A stretch of DNA of 17,234 nucleotides. Origin: SIG607 sp045614505. Lineage in GTDB: Bacteria > Bacillota > Clostridia > Oscillospirales > Acutalibacteraceae. Made by a program: the position numbers and the translations under genes. Below are positions 7,485-14,150 of the stretch, piece after piece; positions within the stretch are counted from its first letter, which is position 1, and every line of letters starts with the position of its first letter. A model generated the notes under the pieces. The model had not been told where the DNA came from, made no database searches, and saw nothing but the letters and a program-made list of their open reading frames with translations. Location: the NCBI GenBank assembly GCA_045614505.1, contig JAZLDA010000011.1:1-17234 (forward strand), in the 5' to 3' direction.

Positions 7485-9539
7485 GTGAGTACGCAAATGC
7501 GCTCTCGAAGTGAAGAAAAAAGTCTGTGGGAAATAATTAAGCCTCAGATTATTTCCATTCTTAAATATACTGCTATGTTTTTAATAGCTCTCCTCTACTG
7601 GGAGTTTCTGCTTCGCACACAGATAGGCTTTGAGGATATGTCCTTTTATTTTCTGCTGTTTTTACCTGCACAGGCAATGTTTCTTTCCTCCCTTAACGGT
7701 TGGCTTAAACGCAGATTTAACCGAATTGCCACTCCCATTATAATGCTTATTCCTTTTGCATATTACGTGTCACAGCTTGTATATTACCGTATTTTCGGTT
7801 CTGTATTCTCCATTTCTATGATAGGAATGGGTGCCGATGCGGTGGAAAACTTCGGCTGGGCGCTGTGGGATACTATAGTCGGCTCTCTTGGTTGGATATT
7901 CCTTTGTTTGCTTCCGGTAATCGCCGTGTCTGTTTTCTCCTATTTTGCTCCCAAAAAGTATTTTAGGCGCTATAGTCCCGTAATGCACATTCTTGCCTTT
8001 CTTAAAACTGTGGTTTTATGGTCACTGGCGGTGCTTATGCTGTTACCCTTCGGAACATCTGACGCCTCTCCTTATGCGGCGTATTCCTCTACATATATTG
8101 ACACCGATACGGCTTCAAACCGACTGGGCGTTCTCACTAATTCCTTAGTCGAGCTTTATCACAGCTTATTTGGCTCCGACGAGCCGCAGCAGGACCTTTC
8201 TCTTGTTGTTCCTGAGCAAAAGGAAGAGCCTAAGCCCGATATTTCGCCCAATATAATAAGCTCCATTAATTTTAATACACTGGGCACTCTTACCGATGAT
8301 GACGGTAAAAAAGAGCTTTCCGATTATTTTGCGCAGGTGAGCGGCACCAATAAAAATGAATATACGGGAAAGCTTAAGGATTATAACCTCATTTATATAT
8401 GCGCTGAAAGCTTCTGCAAGTATGCCATTGACCCGCAGGTCACACCCACTCTTTATAAGATGAGTCAGGGCGGATTTGTGCTTAATAATTTTTATAATTC
8501 CTTTAAGAATACAACCACCAACGGCGAATTTGCCTTTATGACAGGACTCTGGCCCGATGTGTCAAGAGATGCCGACACCAACTCCAAAAGCGGAAGCTTT
8601 ACTCAGTCAAAGGATAATTACATTCCCTTTGCTCTTGGTAATATGTACGAAAAGCAGGGCGTTAAAACCTACGCTTATCACAATTTCCGCGGTTATTATT
8701 ATTCCCGTAATGAGACCCACCCCAATCTCGGTTATACCAATTTGAGATTCTTAGGCGGCGAAAACGGAATGAAGTTTACTACCGCGTGGCCATCCTCCGA
8801 CCTTGAAATGATGGAGCAGAGTGTAGATGATTTTATTAACAATGACCGTTTCCACGCTTACTATATGACCTTCTCAGGTCACGGCCCTTATTCCGATGCC
8901 AACCCCATTGCTGTGAGAAACCTTAAAACGGTAAGGGAAATAGTAAAAGGCAGAAATTTGCCCGATAATGCTGTTTACTACCTTGCGGCAAACTACGAGC
9001 TGGAAAAGGCGATGGACTATCTTTTAAAGAGACTTGAATCCGCAGGAAAACTCGATAAAACCCTTATTGTTCTCACCGGCGACCATTATCCCTATTACCT
9101 CAATTCCAATTCCCTTGACGCCCTTGCAGGCAAAGAGGTGGGCAGTAACTTTGAGCAGTATGAATCCTCCTGCATTATGTATGTGGGCGGCATGACCCCG
9201 GAGAAGGTCAACACCCCCTGCTGTAATGTTGACATTCTTCCTACTGTGCTCAATCTCCTCGGAATGGAATACGATTCAAGACTTCTCCCCGGCACTGACC
9301 TTTTCTCAAGCGGTGACCATTATGCAATGCTTTATAATAAGAGCTTTGTTACCGACAAAGTCAAATACAATGCCACCAACGGCAAGGCTGAGTGGCTGGG
9401 AGATGCAGCCCTTATGAGCGAAAGCGACAAGCAGGCGTATATTGACTATTATTCTTCACTGACCAATAACCGTTATGCCGTGTCTCTTAAACTGATGAAG
9501 GAAGACTACTATAAATTTGTATTTGATAACATACAGTAA
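7485..9539 (+). CDS. LtaS-like membrane sulfatase / phosphoglycerol transferase family
   Basis: A 684-residue enzyme of the alkaline phosphatase/sulfatase superfamily with the lipoteichoic acid synthase layout: five N-terminal membrane helices (about residues 22-190) followed by an extracellular catalytic domain from about 300. Recognisable active-site elements are the metal-binding Glu308 (YICAESF), a Thr-rich nucleophile segment at 343-345 (NTTTNGEF), FSGHGPY with His466, and LTGDHYPY with Asp533/His534. LtaS enzymes move glycerol-phosphate from phosphatidylglycerol to a glycolipid-anchored polymer; other members are phosphoethanolamine or sulfate-ester enzymes, so the substrate is inferred. 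GTG 7485 is preferred because AAAGGGAAG ends 8 bases upstream; GTG 7476 would overlap that site, and ATG 7497 is a third option. The gene stands alone, with its own promoter and a terminator shared with the convergent gpsA. Confidence 0.88.
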   Translation: MSTQMRSRSEEKSLWEIIKPQIISILKYTAMFLIALLYWEFLLRTQIGFEDMSFYFLLFLPAQAMFLSSLNGWLKRRFNRIATPIIMLIPFAYYVSQLVYYRIFGSVFSISMIGMGADAVENFGWALWDTIVGSLGWIFLCLLPVIAVSVFSYFAPKKYFRRYSPVMHILAFLKTVVLWSLAVLMLLPFGTSDASPYAAYSSTYIDTDTASNRLGVLTNSLVELYHSLFGSDEPQQDLSLVVPEQKEEPKPDISPNIISSINFNTLGTLTDDDGKKELSDYFAQVSGTNKNEYTGKLKDYNLIYICAESFCKYAIDPQVTPTLYKMSQGGFVLNNFYNSFKNTTTNGEFAFMTGLWPDVSRDADTNSKSGSFTQSKDNYIPFALGNMYEKQGVKTYAYHNFRGYYYSRNETHPNLGYTNLRFLGGENGMKFTTAWPSSDLEMMEQSVDDFINNDRFHAYYMTFSGHGPYSDANPIAVRNLKTVREIVKGRNLPDNAVYYLAANYELEKAMDYLLKRLESAGKLDKTLIVLTGDHYPYYLNSNSLDALAGKEVGSNFEQYESSCIMYVGGMTPEKVNTPCCNVDILPTVLNLLGMEYDSRLLPGTDLFSSGDHYAMLYNKSFVTDKVKYNATNGKAEWLGDAALMSESDKQAYIDYYSSLTNNRYAVSLKLMKEDYYKFVFDNIQ

Positions 9540-9542
9540 AAA

Positions 9543-9569
9543 TAAGACCTCTGCAGAGCAGAGGCCTTT
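9543..9569. terminator. Bidirectional terminator between converging genes
   Basis: CCTCTGC (9548-9554) and GCAGAGG (9558-9564) pair around an AGA loop, with flanking A/T pairs. There is a T-rich run on the right for the plus strand and an A-rich run on the left (9536-9545) that becomes T-rich on the minus strand. It lies between the sulfatase stop (9539) and the gpsA stop (9579) and can serve both. Confidence 0.8.
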
Positions 9570-9578
9570 ACTTTTGTC

Positions 9579-10538
9579 TTATGAAAATTCATCGGTGAGA
9601 GCTCTGTCGAAAAGCTCGTCAAGGGCAACCATAACGGGCTTATCTTCATATAAGACTTCATATACCCGCTTGCAAATAGGAAGCTCTATACCAAGTGCAT
9701 CGCCCATATTTACAAGAGCTTTAACGGTGTAATAGCCCTCGGCAAGACGCTCAAAATTCTCGCCCTTTACAAAGGATTCGCCGAATTGACGGTTGTGGCT
9801 GTATTTTGAGAAAACCGTTGCCTCATAATCGCCTAAATGGCAAAGTCCGTATGCGCTCAGCTCGTTTCCGCCTTTAGCTCCTATAAGCCGTGCAACCTCT
9901 CTTGTGCCTCTTGCCATTAGCGCGCCCTTTAGGGAAGAAAGTCCCACTCCGTCAAGGAAGCCTGCGGCAATGCCTATGACATTCTTTGCGGCAGCGCCTA
10001 TTTCGTTTCCTATCATATCATTACCGTAGTAGAAGCGTATAAGTCGGCTTGAAAATTCTTTTACAAGGCGTTTTTTTGTTTCCTCGTCCTCGCTGTCTAT
10101 TACCATACAGTTAGGGATTCCGTGGTAAAATTCCTGCACGTGACCGGGACCTATCCATACGGCGATTTTATTTGAGGGGTCGAGGTTTGCCTTTGCAACC
10201 TCGGAAAGTCTCCTGCCTGTGGAAATTTCAATGCCCTTCATACAAAGAATAAATATTTTATTCTTTGGCTGATACTCGTTGATTTGCTCAAAAAGTCCCT
10301 GAAGGGCCTGAGAGGGTATGGAAATCACTATTGCCTCGCTGTCCTCTATGCAGGAAAGGTCGGTGGAAAGGGCAATGGATTCAGGGAGTGTCAGCAGGGA
10401 ATTGCTTCTTGTTTTTAAAAAATCCTGCATCTCCTTAGCCTCTTTTAATCCGTAAAGAGTAACGTCGTGATGACGTGTATCAAGATACCAGGTGATAAGT
10501 GAGCCCCATCTTCCGGGCCCGATAACGGTTATTTTCAT
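9579..10538 (-). CDS. gpsA: NAD(P)-dependent glycerol-3-phosphate dehydrogenase (divergent)
   Basis: Reduces dihydroxyacetone phosphate to sn-glycerol-3-phosphate, the backbone of phospholipids and of glycerol-phosphate polymers, in the cytoplasm. The 319-residue protein has the GpsA plan: Rossmann motif GPGRWG (7-12), the CMKGI lysine (101), catalytic Lys185 in GAAAKNVIGIAAG, Asp237 in HLGDYEAT and the SHNRxFGE segment (247-254) where most GpsA have SRNxxxG. Several signature positions are altered (GPGRWG for the usual GxGxWG, GPGHVQEF for GPSFAxE), so this may be a separate GpsA clade or a paralogue. The start lies 9 bases after GGAGGAG and 16 bases downstream of the MATE gene's stop, making a two-gene operon. 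Confidence 0.87.
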   Translation of the reverse strand: MKITVIGPGRWGSLITWYLDTRHHDVTLYGLKEAKEMQDFLKTRSNSLLTLPESIALSTDLSCIEDSEAIVISIPSQALQGLFEQINEYQPKNKIFILCMKGIEISTGRRLSEVAKANLDPSNKIAVWIGPGHVQEFYHGIPNCMVIDSEDEETKKRLVKEFSSRLIRFYYGNDMIGNEIGAAAKNVIGIAAGFLDGVGLSSLKGALMARGTREVARLIGAKGGNELSAYGLCHLGDYEATVFSKYSHNRQFGESFVKGENFERLAEGYYTVKALVNMGDALGIELPICKRVYEVLYEDKPVMVALDELFDRALTDEFS

Positions 10539-10554
10539 CTATTAATCTCCTCCG

Positions 10555-11901
10555 TTATTCGTTGTTTTTTAAATATTTTACCACAGAAAGCGATAAAGGT
10601 ACAGCACAAATTGCAGAAAGCAGGTCGGCACAGCTCTGTGTTGCCTGAAGTCCTGTTTCTCCAAAGAGCTTGGGAAGCGTTATAACAAGGGGAATAAAGA
10701 AAATTCCCTGCCTTGCCGTTGCAAGAAAAGTTGCTCTTCCCACAAAGCCTAAATTCTGCATCATCATATTCCCCATAACGATTATTCCGAAGAAGGGGAA
10801 GGAGCAGCACTGAAATCTCAGTACTCTTGCACCGAACTCGATTACTTCTGTATCCTTTCTGAAAAGGGAAATGAGCTGCGGGGCAAATATAAAGCCCAGA
10901 ACAGACATTATAAAAAGAAATACGGTAGCCACCTTTACACAAAATGAAAAGCCCTTACGTACCCTGCCGAACAGCTTTGCGCCGTAGTTAAAGCCGCAGA
11001 AGGGCTGAAAGCCCTGACCAAAACCAATAACCGCAGAGTTTGCAAACATGGTTATACGGTTTACAATAGAAATTGACGCAATGGCGAAATCTCCGAAATT
11101 GCCTGCTACGGTGTTGAGTATAATTGAAGCAATGCTGGCAATGCCTTGTCTGCACAGAGAGGGCAGACCTCCTCTGCAGATTTCAGCGATATAATGAAAT
11201 TTAAAGGAAAAAGCTCTCGGCTTTATGCGCAGATTGGAGCCGCGTGTTGTGCCTATAAGCAGAAGTATAAATGAAAAGAACTGACTCACTACCGTTGCAA
11301 TGGCGGCTCCTGCCGTGCCCCAGCCCAAGGAGAAAATGAAGATAGGGTCGAGAATTATGTTCAGTATTCCTCCCGACACCAGTCCCACCATAGCGTAAGC
11401 GGCATTTCCCTGAAAGCGGAGCTGATTGTTGATAACAAAAGAAGAAATTATAAAGGGAGAGCCTAAAAGAATGTATTTAAGATACTCTGTTGCATAGGGC
11501 AGAATGGTTTTGGTGGAGCCTAAAAGCAGGGCAAGGGGTTTTATGAAAATAAGCCCCAGAACGGCAATGAGAATTCCTATAAAAAAGGAATAGAAAAAAC
11601 CGGTCGCCGCCATAGCTTCGGCTTTCTTTATTTCCTGCTTGCCGAGGGCCCGTGAAATGTAATTGCCCGAGCCCTGACCGAAGAAAAATCCCACAGCCTG
11701 TATAAGCGCCATCATTGAGAAAACAACACCAATGGCGGCAGTGGCGGAAACATCGTCTATTTTGCTGACAAAATAGGTATCCGCCATATTGTAAAAGGCG
11801 GTGACAAGCATACTTATTATGGTGGGCACTGCCATTTTTATAATAAGCGGCTCGATTTTTCCGGTGGTCATTCGTATAAATTTTTCGTTTCTGTCTTCCA
11901 T
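10555..11901 (-). CDS. MATE family efflux transporter
   Basis: A 448-residue polytopic membrane protein with about 12 hydrophobic helices in two related halves: the first begins with IIKMAVPTIISMLVTAFYNM and continues into ADTYFVSKI, and the second has the pseudo-repeat around RQGIASIASIILNTVAG and ANSAVIGFGQGFQPF. This is the DinF/NorM-type multidrug and toxin extrusion fold, driven by Na+ or H+. The substrate cannot be predicted. I prefer the ATG at 11901, the second of two: the GAGAG ribosome site (11911-11915) lies 9 bases upstream, whereas the first ATG (11910) would touch it. It is the first gene of the MATE-gpsA operon. Confidence 0.9.
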   Translation of the reverse strand: MEDRNEKFIRMTTGKIEPLIIKMAVPTIISMLVTAFYNMADTYFVSKIDDVSATAAIGVVFSMMALIQAVGFFFGQGSGNYISRALGKQEIKKAEAMAATGFFYSFFIGILIAVLGLIFIKPLALLLGSTKTILPYATEYLKYILLGSPFIISSFVINNQLRFQGNAAYAMVGLVSGGILNIILDPIFIFSLGWGTAGAAIATVVSQFFSFILLLIGTTRGSNLRIKPRAFSFKFHYIAEICRGGLPSLCRQGIASIASIILNTVAGNFGDFAIASISIVNRITMFANSAVIGFGQGFQPFCGFNYGAKLFGRVRKGFSFCVKVATVFLFIMSVLGFIFAPQLISLFRKDTEVIEFGARVLRFQCCSFPFFGIIVMGNMMMQNLGFVGRATFLATARQGIFFIPLVITLPKLFGETGLQATQSCADLLSAICAVPLSLSVVKYLKNNE

Positions 11902-11945
11902 TTTAAACATCTCTCGGAAAAATTGTTAAATAAACTTTAAAACCT

Positions 11946-11974
11946 ATTATAACACATCTTTAATAATATTGCAA
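11946..11974 (-). promoter_or_regulatory. Promoter of the MATE-gpsA operon (minus strand)
   Basis: Read on the minus strand: TTGCAA (11969-11974), a 17-base spacer, then TGT-TATAAT with the -10 at 11946-11951. It is another extended -10 promoter. It points leftward toward the MATE start at 11901. Confidence 0.8.
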
Positions 11975-12008
11975 AATAAAAAAATACCTCTGAGCTTCCT
12001 CAGAGGCA
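11975..12008 (-). terminator. Terminator of the two-small-gene operon (minus strand)
   Basis: On the minus strand an 8-bp perfect stem (12006-11999 with 11994-11987) closes a four-base loop and is followed by a T-rich run (complement of 11975-11986). It begins 9 bases after the stop of the small gene at 12015 and abuts the MATE promoter. Confidence 0.88.
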
Positions 12009-12014
12009 TTCTTC

Positions 12015-12275
12015 CTATTTGTATCTGTCCAACCAGACGGAGGCAATGTCCAGAGCCTCGTAAAAGCCGTGCTTTTCGCTGGTTTTTTTTACGCGGTCCT
12101 TGTCGCTAAGTCCGGTATCACTGAGCATAAGCTCAATTTTTATTGCATCTGCAATATCGTTCTGGCTTGAAAGGATAGTCAGACGAACGATGTATGTATC
12201 GCTCATATCACCAAAGTAAACGGTGTTTCCTTTTCTTACAAGGGGTTTGCCCTTATAGGTTAAAAAATCTGCCAC
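12015..12275 (-). CDS. Small conserved-looking protein of unknown function (86 aa)
   Basis: I do not recognise a named family. The 86-residue soluble protein starts with MADFLTYKGKPLVRKG, then a predicted beta-rich segment (NTVYFGDMSDTYIVRLTIL, 17-35), an acidic/hydrophobic strand pair and a C-terminal helix ending in SVWLDRYK. It has no signal peptide, membrane segment or cysteines. I have the impression that similar short proteins occur in clostridial genomes, but that is memory, not a search. The start is GTG 12275, 10 bases after GGAG (12286-12289). It is 18 bases behind the other small gene, shares its promoter, and ends at its own terminator, so the pair forms a genuine two-gene operon. 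Confidence 0.75.
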   Translation of the reverse strand: MADFLTYKGKPLVRKGNTVYFGDMSDTYIVRLTILSSQNDIADAIKIELMLSDTGLSDKDRVKKTSEKHGFYEALDIASVWLDRYK

Positions 12276-12293
12276 AGTGTAACAACTCCAATT

Positions 12294-12560
12294 TCAGTTT
12301 TTGTCTTCTTCGGGAATCTCGCGGTAGAGGTTAAAACGAAACAGCAGTGTTTCGTCCTCAGGGTTTGTGCAACGGATGTTTGCTTCGGATACGGTGGCAT
12401 TGCTGAGAATATTTGCAATACCCATAATCTGGCACAGCTTTGATTTAAGATTCAAAACATCACCTTCGTCGGTCTCTAAAAACACATCGCCCTTGCATAA
12501 ATCAAGCGCTTTAATAAACTCGTTGAAATCCAGTCCGTGCAGTTTTAAGGTTCCGGGCAT
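12294..12560 (-). CDS. Small protein of unknown function (88 aa)
   Basis: An 88-residue acidic soluble protein, not confidently assigned. It begins MPGTLKLHGLDFNEFIKAL, continues GDVFLETDEGDVLNLKSKL (24-42) and ends in an acidic tail (EIPEEDKN). The VFLET...LNLKSKL strand-turn-helix faintly recalls the second half of HPr phosphocarriers (VNAKSIMG), but the HPr active-site histidine block is absent, so phosphotransfer is not supported. The ATG at 12560 is chosen because GGAGGAG (complement of 12571-12577) lies 10 bases upstream; a GTG at 12569 would overlap that site. It is first in the operon and has a near-consensus promoter. Confidence 0.75.
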   Translation of the reverse strand: MPGTLKLHGLDFNEFIKALDLCKGDVFLETDEGDVLNLKSKLCQIMGIANILSNATVSEANIRCTNPEDETLLFRFNLYREIPEEDKN

Positions 12561-12596
12561 AAATACCACTCCTCCTATTTGTAATTTTCTTTAAAA

Positions 12597-12625
12597 ATTA
12601 TAGCTTATTTAATGCTATAAGTCAA
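12597..12625 (-). promoter_or_regulatory. Promoter of the two-small-gene operon (minus strand)
   Basis: On the minus strand TTGACT (12620-12625) and TATAAT (12597-12602) are separated by exactly 17 bases, which is close to consensus. Transcription would start near 12590, giving a leader of about 30 bases. Confidence 0.85.
12598..12620. promoter_or_regulatory. Candidate operator palindrome within the divergent promoters
   Basis: Perfect 7-base inverted arms, TTATAGC (12598-12604) and GCTATAA (12614-12620), are separated by 9 A/T-rich bases. They fill the space between the -10 and -35 boxes of the leftward promoter and overlap both boxes. This is where a dimeric repressor would act, but it may also be chance in A/T-rich DNA. 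No regulator gene lies next to it. Confidence 0.4.
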
Positions 12626-12632
12626 GAATGAG

Positions 12633-12661
12633 TTGACAATAAACCGTTTTAATAGTAAAAT
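12633..12661 (+). promoter_or_regulatory. Promoter of the glyS operon
   Basis: TTGACA (12633-12638), a 17-base spacer and TAAAAT (12656-12661) form a strong promoter facing right. A second TATAAT at 12671-12676 lacks a good -35. The -35 is only seven bases from the -35 of the leftward promoter, so the two are back to back. Confidence 0.75.
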
Positions 12662-12726
12662 ATAAAGGTGTATAATGAAGTAATTATGCGCAGTTTTTTG
12701 CGAATTATTCAGAAAGAGGTATAAAA

Positions 12727-14118
12727 ATGAAAGCAACAGATAAAACAATGGAAAAAGTGGTTGCTCTTGCAAAGGGCAGAGGCTTTGTGTATCCGGGCAG
12801 TGAAATTTACGGCGGTCTTGCCAATTCCTGGGACTACGGTCCTTTGGGTGTTGAACTGAAGAACAATGTAAAATAAGCCTGGTGGAAGAAGTTTGTTCAG
12901 GAATCTCCCCTTAATGTAGGGCTTGATTCCGCTATTCTTATGAATCCCGAGACCTGGGTGGCTTCGGGACATTTAGGCGGCTTCTCCGACCCCCTTATGG
13001 ACTGTAAGCAGTGCAAATCCCGTCACAGAGCAGATAAGCTCATTGAGGACTATGTTGCCGAGAATAATCTCGACCTTAACCCTGCAGGCTGGTCGGATGA
13101 GGAAATGATGAACTACATAAAAGAAAATCACATTGCCTGTCCTTCATGCGGCTCTATGGATTATACCGATATCAGAAAGTTTAACCTTATGTTCAAAACC
13201 TTCCAAGGTGTAACCGAGGATTCCACATCTACTCTGTATCTTCGTCCCGAGACCGCACAGGGTATTTTCGTAAACTTCAAGAATATCTGCCGCACCAGCA
13301 GAAAAAAGGTGCCCTTCGGTGTTTGTCAGGTAGGTAAATCCTTCCGTAATGAAATTACCCCCGGTAACTTTACCTTCAGAACACGTGAGTTTGAACAGAT
13401 GGAGCTTGAGTTCTTCTGCAAGCCCGGTACTGACCTTGAGTGGTTTGCTTACTGGCGCGCTTTCTGTAAGAAATGGCTTTTAGACCTTGGTATGGAGGAA
13501 GAAAGTCTTCGTCTTCGCGACCACGACCCCGAGGAGCTTTCCTTCTATTCTAAGGCAACCACCGACTTCGAATTTCTCTTCCCCTTTGGTTGGGGCGAGC
13601 TTTGGGGTATTGCCGACCGTACCGACTATGACCTTACTCAGCACGCTAACCACAGCGGTGAAAACCTTGAATATTTCGACCAGGAAGCAAATGAGAAGTA
13701 CATTCCGTACGTTGTTGAGCCTTCTCTCGGCGCAGACAGAGTTACCCTTGCATTCCTTTGCAATGCTTATGATGAAGAGACAAAGGACAATGGTGAAGCA
13801 AGAACCGTGCTTCACTTCCATCCTGCTCTCGCTCCCATTAAGTGTGCAGTGCTTCCTCTTTCAAAGAAGCTGTCAGAACCTGCTCAGGCAATTTTCTCTG
13901 ATCTTGCCAAAACCTTTATGGCTGATTATGACGATGCAGGCTCAATTGGTAAGCGTTATGCAAGACAGGACGAAATCGGTACTCCTTTCTGTGTAGTATA
14001 CGACTTTGACTCCGAAAATGACGGCTGTGTGACTGTGCGTGACAGAGACACTATGGAATCTGTTCGTATGCCTATCGGAGAGGTTAAAGACTATATTGCT
14101 TCCAAAATTGAATTTTAA
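12727..14118 (+). pseudogene. glyS: Glycyl-tRNA synthetase with an in-frame TAA at codon 50
   Basis: Encodes the single-chain, homodimeric class II glycine-tRNA ligase, which charges tRNA-Gly in the cytoplasm; 463 codons is the usual length. ATG 12727 follows AAAGAGG (12713-12719). The N-terminus (MEKVVALAKGRGFVYPGSEIYGG, NSWDYGPLGVELKN) is typical, then TAA at 12874-12876 interrupts where relatives have a Lys or Arg before AWWKKFVQE. The remainder is intact: Cys pairs CKQC (93-96) and CPSC (138-141), motif 2 from FRNEIT (around 206) to FRTREFEQ, motif 3 PSLGADR (332-338) and the anticodon-binding domain to residue 463. The next in-frame start is ATG 12940 (codon 72), with no ribosome site and lacking motif 1. 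One base change (AAA to TAA) explains it. For an essential enzyme this suggests a sequencing error, a second gene elsewhere, or a mixed population, rather than true decay. Confidence 0.93.
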
Positions 14119-14150
14119 ATAAAAAAGAACTTTGTTTTATGGGTGAGTAG

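Noticed and set aside
10535..10942. A 135-codon open frame overlapping the MATE 3' end
   Set aside because: It lies in another frame of the clearly coding MATE gene, has no suitable start signal, and has a composition (many Cys, Arg, Tyr) typical of an out-of-frame reading.
12367..12594. Open frame on the plus strand opposite the 88-residue small gene
   Set aside because: It has no ribosome site or promoter, and the opposite strand has a good start, promoter and terminator. It is an antisense shadow.
12874..12876. TAA as a sense codon (alternative genetic code) explaining the glyS interruption
   Set aside because: rfbB, the sulfatase, MATE, glyS itself and others end at TAA in the expected places; reassigning TAA would extend many proteins wrongly.
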